44,713 nucleotides of DNA from NCBI GenBank assembly GCA_937918955.1, contig CAKZRZ010000036.1:1-44713 (forward strand), read 5' to 3'. Shown piece by piece: positions 26,666 to 34,741 of this stretch; position 1 is the stretch's first letter; the number at the start of each line of letters is the position of its first letter. Position numbers and translations under genes: made by a program. The DNA is from an uncultured Arenicella sp. (lineage in GTDB: Bacteria > Pseudomonadota > Gammaproteobacteria > Arenicellales > Arenicellaceae). A model generated the notes under the pieces. That model made no database searches. It saw only the letters and a program-made list of their open reading frames with translations, and was not told the origin of the DNA.

Positions 26666-29600
26666 ATGATTGAGTGGTTTGCGAAAAATCCTGTTGCCTC
26701 AAACTTGCTGATGTTCGGCATCTTAATCGCCGGTTTAACCACCGCAAGCCGCTCTATTCCTGTTGAAACGTTCCCATCGTTTGAATTGGATACAGTTACC
26801 GTTAACACACAGTTTCGTGGTGCCACACCGAAGACCGTAGAAGACGGTATCACGTTACGAATTGAAGAAGCGATCGCCGACGTAGAGGGCATCGAAGAGC
26901 TTACCTCGCGTTCATCTGAGGGTAGCTCAGTAGTCATCGCCGAGGTTAATGACTCATATAACAAGCGAGATGTACTTGATGATATAAAAGTTCGCGTCGA
27001 TGCTCTTAATACCTTACCAACTGAAGCTGAAAGACCAACAGTAGCACTCAACACGCGCAATCGAACGGTTATTTGGGTAGCCATACAAGGTGAGGTTGAA
27101 ACCACAGTATTACGCAGCGTTGCAGGCCAGTTTAGGGAGGGTTTACTTAGCCATGACCAAATCAGTACAGTTGAGCTTCAAGGTGTCGCTGAGTATCAAA
27201 TGAATATCGAGGTTTCTCCTCAAACGCTCGACGCTTATAACTTAAGCTTAGCGCAAATTGGTCAAGCAATTCGAGCCGGTGCTAGCGATGTCTCAGCGGG
27301 AAATATTCAAACGCGTAATGGCGATATCTTGGTGCGCAGCGCTGGCCAAGCCTACACTCGTGATGAATTCGCAGCCATACCCATTCTGTCTAACTCACAG
27401 GGCAACCCGATCACCTTAGGCGACATAGCCAAAATCGATGACGGCTTTGAAGAACAATCATTGATAACCACATTTAACGGCACACCTGCGATTATGGTTC
27501 AGGTGCGTCGTGTCGGTGAACAAAGTGCGTTGCAGGTTGCTGAGTTGACTAGGGATTACATGGCTAAGTTTGCCGAAAACCTACCATCGGGCGTCAGTAT
27601 CGATTATTGGGATGATGACACTACATACTTAAAAACTCGCATCGGCGCGGTGCTAGACAGTGCTTGGCTGGGCGGAATCTTAGTGATGATTCTGCTGTCA
27701 CTTTTTTTACGTCCGGCGGTTGCAGGCTGGGTATTTTTGGGTATTCCTGTGAGCTTTATGGGGGCGTTTTTGTTTATGCCTCAGGTTGGCGGTACGTTCA
27801 ACGTGGTCAGCTTGCTCGCCTTTATTATGGTGATCGGGATTGTTGTCGATGATGCCATTGTCACCGGTGAGAATATCTATCGACGGATGCGCGAAGGCAT
27901 GGACCCAAAGCAAGCGGCGGTTGTCGGCACCCAAGAAATTACCGTGCCAGTTACTTTTGGCATTCTAACCACCGCGGTCGCATTTTTACCCTTAGGTTAC
28001 CTGCATGGCACGCGCTATGACTTTATCGGCAGTCAAATGCCAATGGTTGTGATCCCCGTTTTATTGATGAGTTTGGTCGAGTCAAAGCTAGTATTACCAT
28101 CACACATGAGCCACATCAAAGCGCGTGATGAAAACGGTGAGATTGGGCTACTTGGCCGAACTCAGCAAGGAATTTCGCGAGGCTTAGAACGCTTTGTCGA
28201 AAACATTTATTCGCCGTTTCTACATAAGTGCGTCAATAACAAGGGCATTACCGTCACCCTGCTTCTATCCGTTTCAATCATTGTAGTAAGCGCAATTTCG
28301 CTCGGGCATATTCGCTACACGCCGTTCCCATACGTAGAGTCCGACACAGTTCGCGTGAATCTTACAATGCCTGAATCAACCGGTTTCGAAACCACGAATA
28401 AACATATTCAAGAAATCGTTGAACATTTTAAAACAATTCAAAAGAAGTACACTAATCCTGAAACCGGTGAGAGTGTGATTATGAACATACTCGCCACTAG
28501 CGGCAGCCAGGGGCGTACGACTAAGAGCAACCTAGGCGCAGTGCGTGCAGAACTACAAACGTCAGGTGAGCGATATGGCAATATCAAGACTTCACAAATC
28601 GGACGAGAAGTGCGCAAGCTTATAGGAGAGATTCCTGGCGCACAGAGTTTAAGTGTTCGCTCACGTAGATTTGGAGACCAAGCTGCAATTAACGTAGAGC
28701 TTTCAGGCGATGATCCGGCAAAAATGTATGAGGTTATTGAAAAACTTAGAGAGCGATTTAAAAGCTACCCTGGTGTGTACGAGATTCAGGATAACTACTC
28801 CGGTGGCAAAGAAGAACTGAGCCTTAGCCTTAAGCCGCGGGCGTACACACTCGGCTTAACTCTCCGCGATGTCGCCTCTCAAGTACGCAATGCGGTATTC
28901 GGCTTTCAAGCACAGCGAATTCAGCGTGGCCGAGATGAACTTCGCGTCATGGTTCGCTATCCGCTTGAATATCGTTCATCAATGCAAGATTTGAACCAAT
29001 TGGCGATTAGAGTACCCAATAGTGACGAACCTGTGCTGCTATCGGATATCGCTGAAGTCGAACCATTCGAAAGCCCAAGCACTTTATATCGCCTTCAGCG
29101 TAAATCAATTTTAAATATAACCGCAGATGCAGATAAAGACGTTGCTAATTTGCCGTTGATTCTACAAGAGGTAGAGGCCTATCTAATAGAACAACAGCAA
29201 CAGTATTCGAATCTTCAATTTCGCTTCGATGGAGAAGCTGAAGACGCACGCGAAACTAATCAGCGCCTTGGCACTGGTTTAATTTTAGTGCTCATCGCTA
29301 TTTATGCTCTATTGGCAATTCCATTTAAATCTTACGGCCAGCCATTAATCGTTATGTCAGTAATCCCGTTTGGTATAATTGGCGCTGTGATGGGGCACTT
29401 TATAACAGGACAAAACCTATCGGTACTAAGTGTCTTTGGGATACTCGCCTTAGTCGGAGTAATGGTCAACGACAGTTTAGTATTAGTCGATTATATCAAC
29501 AAGCGTCGTCAACGAGGGGTTGAACTAATTGAAGCGGTACTTACGTCTGCGGCGATTCGGTTTAGACCGGTAATACTTACTTCGATCACAACATTTGCCG

Positions 29601-29830
29601 GTTTAGCACCGATATTACTTGATGGCTCTCAGCAAGCGAAATGGCTGAAGCCAATGGCTACCTCACTCGCGTTTGGTATTGTGTTCGCAACGATAATCAC
29701 CTTATTAATCATACCGATTAACTATCTTTTGGCGCACAAGTTTAAATACTTGTGTCTAGATGGCGGTACCAAGTTGTGGACGACCTGGCTAGACTTTTGG
29801 AACAAAGAAGATGTTCGCCCAAGTAACTAA
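26666..29830 (+). CDS. RND efflux permease, second of three paralogues
   Basis: A 1054-residue HAE1-type pump, clearly the closest relative of the first copy (same N-terminal ASRSIPxExFPSFE stretch, RGATP loop and C-terminal FWN-KEDVR). Asp395-Asp396 in TM4 are present, and Asn935-Asp936 again stand where AcrB has Lys-Asn. The 71-nt gap from the first pump holds no gene or terminator, so the genes are co-transcribed. It could form its own homotrimer or mix with the other two subunits, as MdtB and MdtC do. Confidence 0.92.
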   Translation: MIEWFAKNPVASNLLMFGILIAGLTTASRSIPVETFPSFELDTVTVNTQFRGATPKTVEDGITLRIEEAIADVEGIEELTSRSSEGSSVVIAEVNDSYNKRDVLDDIKVRVDALNTLPTEAERPTVALNTRNRTVIWVAIQGEVETTVLRSVAGQFREGLLSHDQISTVELQGVAEYQMNIEVSPQTLDAYNLSLAQIGQAIRAGASDVSAGNIQTRNGDILVRSAGQAYTRDEFAAIPILSNSQGNPITLGDIAKIDDGFEEQSLITTFNGTPAIMVQVRRVGEQSALQVAELTRDYMAKFAENLPSGVSIDYWDDDTTYLKTRIGAVLDSAWLGGILVMILLSLFLRPAVAGWVFLGIPVSFMGAFLFMPQVGGTFNVVSLLAFIMVIGIVVDDAIVTGENIYRRMREGMDPKQAAVVGTQEITVPVTFGILTTAVAFLPLGYLHGTRYDFIGSQMPMVVIPVLLMSLVESKLVLPSHMSHIKARDENGEIGLLGRTQQGISRGLERFVENIYSPFLHKCVNNKGITVTLLLSVSIIVVSAISLGHIRYTPFPYVESDTVRVNLTMPESTGFETTNKHIQEIVEHFKTIQKKYTNPETGESVIMNILATSGSQGRTTKSNLGAVRAELQTSGERYGNIKTSQIGREVRKLIGEIPGAQSLSVRSRRFGDQAAINVELSGDDPAKMYEVIEKLRERFKSYPGVYEIQDNYSGGKEELSLSLKPRAYTLGLTLRDVASQVRNAVFGFQAQRIQRGRDELRVMVRYPLEYRSSMQDLNQLAIRVPNSDEPVLLSDIAEVEPFESPSTLYRLQRKSILNITADADKDVANLPLILQEVEAYLIEQQQQYSNLQFRFDGEAEDARETNQRLGTGLILVLIAIYALLAIPFKSYGQPLIVMSVIPFGIIGAVMGHFITGQNLSVLSVFGILALVGVMVNDSLVLVDYINKRRQRGVELIEAVLTSAAIRFRPVILTSITTFAGLAPILLDGSQQAKWLKPMATSLAFGIVFATIITLLIIPINYLLAHKFKYLCLDGGTKLWTTWLDFWNKEDVRPSN

Positions 29831-29944
29831 CAAGTTGCTAAGGTGTTTAGTGCTTTTTTATAGCGCCATTCTAAGCAATGCAAAGACTCGGTAAAGACAT
29901 GCGAACAATGATGCCATTTTACGTACAAACAATCGGAGCCCAGA

Positions 29945-32900
29945 ATGATTGAATGGTTTGCTAAAAATCATGTCGCGGCTAACCTACTGATGTTTTGCAT
30001 CATGATAATGGGTTACAACGCGGTCAAGAACGACGTTGCGCTCGAACTTATGCCAGACTTCGCGTTAGGGGTAATCACCGTCACCACTATACTGCCGGGC
30101 GGCAATCCAGAATCAATTGAGGCAACCATCACCGCTCGAATTGAAGAATCTGTTGCTGACCTAGAAGGAATTAAAAAAATCACATCAAGGTCCGCCGAAG
30201 ATGTGTCTGCTGTATCTATCGAAGTAGAATCAGGCTATGACGAGAAAGCCTTATTAAGTGATGTTAAAAACCGCGTCGACTCGCTCAGCACCTTGCCGGT
30301 TGACGCCGAGCGCCCCGTTATTGATCTAGCCGATCTACCAATACAAGTGGTCGGCATTGCAGTCTACGGAGATGTTGACTACGACCTACTGTATAAAACC
30401 ACCTCAGACATGCGAGAGGCATTGCTGCAGGTTGATGGCATCACTCAGGTCGGACCGGTCCAGGCCCCAGAACGAGAAATTCAAATTGAAACGAGCCCCG
30501 AAGTTTTAAAACAGTACGGCCTCACTCTAAGAGATATTGGCGCAGCGATTCAGCGCAATGCCATAGATATTTCCGCTGGTAACTTACGCACCAGCAATGG
30601 AGATATCTTGGTTCGAACAAACGGGCAAGCGTTTAGCAAACAAGAGTTCGAAGCCATTCCGGTTTTTAATTCCGGTGACCGTGTACTGTATATAAAAGAC
30701 TTAGCTACCGTAGTCGACGGATACGAGTTACGTCGAGTCGAAACTCAGTATGGAGGCTTGCCGGCGATCACTGTAGAAGCTTTTCGAGTTGGCAACCAAA
30801 GTACCATCGACATCGCGAACAAAGTATTCGATTTCATACGTGAGTATGAAAAGACTTTGCCACAAGGTATTAAACTCGGCAACTACGGAAACACCTCAGC
30901 GGTAGTCGAAGACCGCTTGTCAACCTTGGTAAGCAGTGCAATTCAAGGCGGCATATTAGTGCTCGTACTACTATCCTTATTTCTGCGCCCAGCTGTCGCT
31001 CTTTGGGTAGGCCTTGGAATACCGGTCTGCTTTTTAGGTGGTTTGGCCATGATGCCAATTCTCGGTTTAAGTATGAACATGCTCACCATGTTCGCCTATC
31101 TTCTAGTACTCGGAATTGTAGTCGACGATGCGATTGTCACCGGTGAAAATATATATCGACATCAACGCAACGGTATGTCCCCTGCTGATGCAGCACTCTT
31201 TGGCACCAAAGAAGTGGCCGTTCCTGTAACCTTTGGTGTAATCACCACCATGGTCGCGTTTGCTCCCTTACTATTTGTCGAAGGTGTGCTATCGGATCTC
31301 GCCAAACAAATTCCACTGGTCGTAATTCCGGTACTAGCGTTCTCGCTGATTGAATCAAAACTTATTCTACCCTCGCACATGAGCACCATTAAGCCTCGCG
31401 ACGAAAACAATATTCGAGGTCTAGGAAGGATCCAGCAGAATTTCTCTCGCGGCTTCGAAAGCGCCATCATCAAGTTGTACCGCCCATTTTTAAATGCTTG
31501 CATTTCAAACAAAACCATCACCATTGTTAGCGCATTCATGGTTTTTGTGATTACCATCTATTCAATGACAAGCGGCTGGCTACGCACCTCTTTCTTTCCA
31601 GAATTTGAAGACAATGCGGTATTTATCACCCTAACCATGCCAGCAACAACTGGCTATGAGACAACTAAGGGCCACGTGGTGCGTATTGTTGATATTGCCA
31701 GCGAACTCGCAGATGACTATCTCGACCCAGAAACTGGCGAGTCTTACTTCAAATACATTGTTTCAATTGCTGGTCTTAAAATAGGCCCAACCGGTCCAAC
31801 GTTCGGCAACAATCAAGGCATGGTAGTAATGGAGTTTGTTCAAGGCGAAAATGGTTTGCCTGAAGGTTTTTCGATTCGCAAGGTACAAGACCAACTACGC
31901 GCAAGAATTGGCGAAATACCCGGTGCTGAAAAACTCAGCTTGAGCTCTACGTTTGGTGACTTTGGCGCTCCACTATCAGTTTCTCTATACGGGAAAGACA
32001 TTGAACGTATCGAGGTGATAAAGGATGAGATTCGAGAGTATTTGCGTACCTACCCCGGCGTTTTTGATATTCAGGATAATTTATCTAGCGGTAAAGAAGA
32101 ACTCAAACTAGAAATAAAGCCACTCGCGAACACCTTAGGGCTATCGCAACAAGAAATCGCTAGTCAAGTGCGTCAAGCTTTGTTCGGTTTTGAAGCTCAG
32201 CGTATTCAACGAGGCCATGAAGAAATTAAAGTAATGGTGCGTTATCCGCTGGAATCTCGTTCATCAGTACCCGACGTCAATAATATTCCGATTAACACAC
32301 CCAATAGCACCGACACCATTCCACTATTTGAACTAGCCGATTTGTTACCATCACAAGCCGCAAGTTCGATTTACAGAGACAAGCAGCGCAGAGCCGTCAC
32401 TGTCACCGCAGACATTAATGCAGATGAGTACGATGTAACTGTAATACGTCAAGATTTGGTCAAGTACCTCGATGAAAAATTTATCTATGAGCCTGAAGTA
32501 ACTTATGAATTAGGTGGTCAAGCCGAAGGCCAGAATGACGCTAACGCAAGTTTTGCGCTTGGCTTTATCTTGGTGATCATTCTTATTTACGCTCTCTTAG
32601 CAATTCCGTTTAAATCGTTCGGCCAGCCTTTTGTGGTTATGTCGATCATTCCGCTGGCAATAGTAGGAGCAATCATCGGCCACTATACTATGGATCTGGC
32701 GTTTTCAATGTTAAGCATCATGGGAATGCTCGGGCTAACGGGAATTGTAGTTAATGACAGCTTGGTGTTGGTCGACTATATCAATCAAAAGCGTAAAGAA
32801 GGCGTGCCGCTAATGGAGGCAGTGCTAACGGCTGGTGAGACACGTTTCAGACCCGTTATTTTAACGTCACTAACAACGTTTGTTGGCTTGCTGCCGCTAA

Positions 32901-33109
32901 TGTTAAACCAAAGCACACAAGCGCAGGCGTTGATACCAATGGCCGTGTCGCTGGGTTTTGGCATTATTTTTGCAACCGTAATCACTTTGGTTATAACTCC
33001 AGTGAACTATTTGATTGGTCGTAGCATCAAATATGCTTTCCTTCGATTTTTTAAATGGATTGGCCGCGTTTGGAACGGTAGTCCGCGCCAAGAACGTTTG
33101 AATGCATAA
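29945..33109 (+). CDS. RND efflux permease, third and most divergent paralogue
   Basis: A 1054-residue HAE1-type pump. It shares the MIEWFAKN start, Asp394-Asp395 in TM4 and Asn937-Asp938 in TM10 with the first two, but the first periplasmic loop differs: PGGNPESIEA replaces RGATPxxxED, and LELMPDF replaces xExFPSF. The C-terminus lacks the FWNxEDVR end. GGAG lies about 8 nt before the ATG, a better ribosome site than the first pump has. A 114-nt gap separates it from the second pump. No terminator is seen until the repeats at 33131. Confidence 0.92.
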   Translation: MIEWFAKNHVAANLLMFCIMIMGYNAVKNDVALELMPDFALGVITVTTILPGGNPESIEATITARIEESVADLEGIKKITSRSAEDVSAVSIEVESGYDEKALLSDVKNRVDSLSTLPVDAERPVIDLADLPIQVVGIAVYGDVDYDLLYKTTSDMREALLQVDGITQVGPVQAPEREIQIETSPEVLKQYGLTLRDIGAAIQRNAIDISAGNLRTSNGDILVRTNGQAFSKQEFEAIPVFNSGDRVLYIKDLATVVDGYELRRVETQYGGLPAITVEAFRVGNQSTIDIANKVFDFIREYEKTLPQGIKLGNYGNTSAVVEDRLSTLVSSAIQGGILVLVLLSLFLRPAVALWVGLGIPVCFLGGLAMMPILGLSMNMLTMFAYLLVLGIVVDDAIVTGENIYRHQRNGMSPADAALFGTKEVAVPVTFGVITTMVAFAPLLFVEGVLSDLAKQIPLVVIPVLAFSLIESKLILPSHMSTIKPRDENNIRGLGRIQQNFSRGFESAIIKLYRPFLNACISNKTITIVSAFMVFVITIYSMTSGWLRTSFFPEFEDNAVFITLTMPATTGYETTKGHVVRIVDIASELADDYLDPETGESYFKYIVSIAGLKIGPTGPTFGNNQGMVVMEFVQGENGLPEGFSIRKVQDQLRARIGEIPGAEKLSLSSTFGDFGAPLSVSLYGKDIERIEVIKDEIREYLRTYPGVFDIQDNLSSGKEELKLEIKPLANTLGLSQQEIASQVRQALFGFEAQRIQRGHEEIKVMVRYPLESRSSVPDVNNIPINTPNSTDTIPLFELADLLPSQAASSIYRDKQRRAVTVTADINADEYDVTVIRQDLVKYLDEKFIYEPEVTYELGGQAEGQNDANASFALGFILVIILIYALLAIPFKSFGQPFVVMSIIPLAIVGAIIGHYTMDLAFSMLSIMGMLGLTGIVVNDSLVLVDYINQKRKEGVPLMEAVLTAGETRFRPVILTSLTTFVGLLPLMLNQSTQAQALIPMAVSLGFGIIFATVITLVITPVNYLIGRSIKYAFLRFFKWIGRVWNGSPRQERLNA

Positions 33110-33130
33110 GATCATCGTATTTGCGTTTAG

Positions 33131-33205
33131 ATCCTTCGACTTCGCTCAGGATGACGGCTAATTGGCTCAGGGTGACGGCTAATTCGCTGAGGATGACGGT
33201 TAGTA
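33131..33205. repeat. Hairpin plus three 21-nt tandem repeats after the efflux operon
   Basis: An ATCCT/AGGAT hairpin (33131-33135 with 33148-33152) opens a block of three 21-nt units at 33143-33163, 33164-33184 and 33185-33205. Units share the core GCTnAGGrTGACGGyTA. The first resembles the dispersed 'CCTTCGACT...CAGGATGAC' intergenic repeat that I recall from many bacterial genomes. TGACGGCTA-like copies also occur at 40821-40860. The block sits between convergent operons and has no T-run. Confidence 0.65.
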
Positions 33206-33251
33206 AGCTAAGCGGCTACCAAACCTTTGCAACAACCTAGTCTGCACTCTC

Positions 33252-33659
33252 TTATGAGTACTCAGACGACAGAGACTTGAGAGCGGTCATTGCCTCGATC
33301 GCGAATGGCTTTTGCACGAATATATGGTCGTGATAAAAACCTGCGATTACATTGGCGCTGATCTCTACCTCGCTCAAGGCTTTAGCAAACGCCGCGGTCA
33401 AGCCGATTGCCTCAAGACTTGAGTGCACTTCGAGAGTGATACCTTTATAAACGCCATCGAACTCATAGCCATGATCAATAGCCAATGCCTGTTCAACAAT
33501 CAAAGTTAAACCTTCTGCTTCATTGATTGCTGCAAATGGTTTTAGTTCTGAATAATCGCCGTACTTTGCATCTGCAAAGCTAAGAAAAACGTAGTCGCCA
33601 TCAATCAAGCTCGGTGACATTGCTCCAAGCAACTTGTTAAGATTTTCTTCGCCAGCCAT
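33252..33659 (-). CDS. ACT-domain protein (COG3602/DUF2241 type)
   Basis: A 135-residue cytoplasmic protein with two ACT-like halves. The N half has NLNKLLGAMSPSLIDGDYVF and the C half VHSSLEAIGLTAAFAKALSE followed by NVIAGFYHDHIFV, matching a widespread small family with tandem ACT folds. These are thought to bind amino acids, but no regulated partner is known to me. It is the last gene of the HAD/PlsC-PlsB-GpsA run, 21 nt after gpsA. Confidence 0.85.
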   Translation of the reverse strand: MAGEENLNKLLGAMSPSLIDGDYVFLSFADAKYGDYSELKPFAAINEAEGLTLIVEQALAIDHGYEFDGVYKGITLEVHSSLEAIGLTAAFAKALSEVEISANVIAGFYHDHIFVQKPFAIEAMTALKSLSSEYS

Positions 33660-33680
33660 CAGTTTTTACTAGGCAATTTT

Positions 33681-34685
33681 TTAGTCAGGTTCAATTTCAG
33701 CGCCAACACGCCGTTTTAGCAGACCATAGAACGCTTGCTCTGCAGTACGCCTCCCCGCAATAACCTCATGCACATCTTGTGCTATCGGCATTTCAACATT
33801 GTATTTCTCGGCCAACTTAACGACCGTTGGCGCACTCTTTACGCCCTCAGCGACCATGACCATGTCTTGGATGATTGCATCGATGTTTCGTCCCTTACCG
33901 AGTTCTAAACCTACATGATGATTTCTGCTTTGCGAGCTAATACAGGTTGCGAGCATATCGCCCATGCCGGTTAACCCCGAGAAGGTTTCGGCTCGGCCTC
34001 CAAGTGCAACCCCAAGGCGAGTGATCTCTGCTAAACCGCGTGTAATCAAGGCAGACCGAGTATTGTCTCCAGCACCTAAACCAATACCCATACCAACGGC
34101 GATAGCAATTATGTTTTTTAGAACTCCGCCAAGCTCACAACCTACAACATCGTTGTTGGTGTAAACGCGGAATACACCGGAATTAAAAATCTTTTGTAGC
34201 TCTTTGACGATGATCTCGTCGTCCATGGCGATTACGCTCGCCGCCGCTTGGCCAGCCATGATTTCGCGCGCCAAATTTGGACCAGTTAGCACTCCCACCG
34301 GGTGGCCGGGTAACTCAGATTCAATAATTTGAGTCATGCGCAAATCAGAGCCGCGCTCCAAACCCTTTGTAAGGCTCACTATCGGCACCCAAGGTCTTAG
34401 ATGTGGACGTACGTCTCGTAGCACATCACGAAATGAATTAGACGGAACCCCCATGACTAGAACATCGGCAGTAGCCACTACGTCTTCGATTTTCTCGTGT
34501 GCAACAAGGTTTTTAGGTAATTTAGCGCCTGGCAAATATTTCTCATTAGTGTGCTTGTTATTTATTTCTCGCACCGTTTCTGCACTGCGGGCCCACATAG
34601 ATACATCAGTATTGTGCGCAACTAAAGAAGCCACCGTTGTGCCCCATGAACCGCCGCCAATCAGACCTACTTGTAGCTTTCTCAT
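33681..34685 (-). CDS. gpsA: Glycerol-3-phosphate dehydrogenase [NAD(P)+]
   Basis: A 334-residue enzyme that reduces dihydroxyacetone phosphate to sn-glycerol 3-phosphate, the backbone of phospholipids and triacylglycerol. GLIGGGSWGTTVA (7-19) is the dinucleotide loop, SLTKGLERG and LTGPNLAREI form the middle motif, GVLKNIIAIAVGMG holds the catalytic Lys, and NTRSALITRGLAEI the substrate Asn-Thr-Arg. Placed 56 nt after the PlsB-like gene, it supplies that enzyme's acyl acceptor. Confidence 0.95.
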   Translation of the reverse strand: MRKLQVGLIGGGSWGTTVASLVAHNTDVSMWARSAETVREINNKHTNEKYLPGAKLPKNLVAHEKIEDVVATADVLVMGVPSNSFRDVLRDVRPHLRPWVPIVSLTKGLERGSDLRMTQIIESELPGHPVGVLTGPNLAREIMAGQAAASVIAMDDEIIVKELQKIFNSGVFRVYTNNDVVGCELGGVLKNIIAIAVGMGIGLGAGDNTRSALITRGLAEITRLGVALGGRAETFSGLTGMGDMLATCISSQSRNHHVGLELGKGRNIDAIIQDMVMVAEGVKSAPTVVKLAEKYNVEMPIAQDVHEVIAGRRTAEQAFYGLLKRRVGAEIEPD

Positions 34686-34741
34686 TTTCGAGCTCTCTCT
34701 ATTATTGTTAACCGTTGACGACCGTAAATGCCTAACATTCG

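Noticed and set aside
31162-31557. Long antisense open frames within the RND genes (also near 24038, 26653 and 32785)
   Set aside because: They are by-products of the codon pattern of conserved membrane helices on the plus strand; no ribosome sites or family matches.
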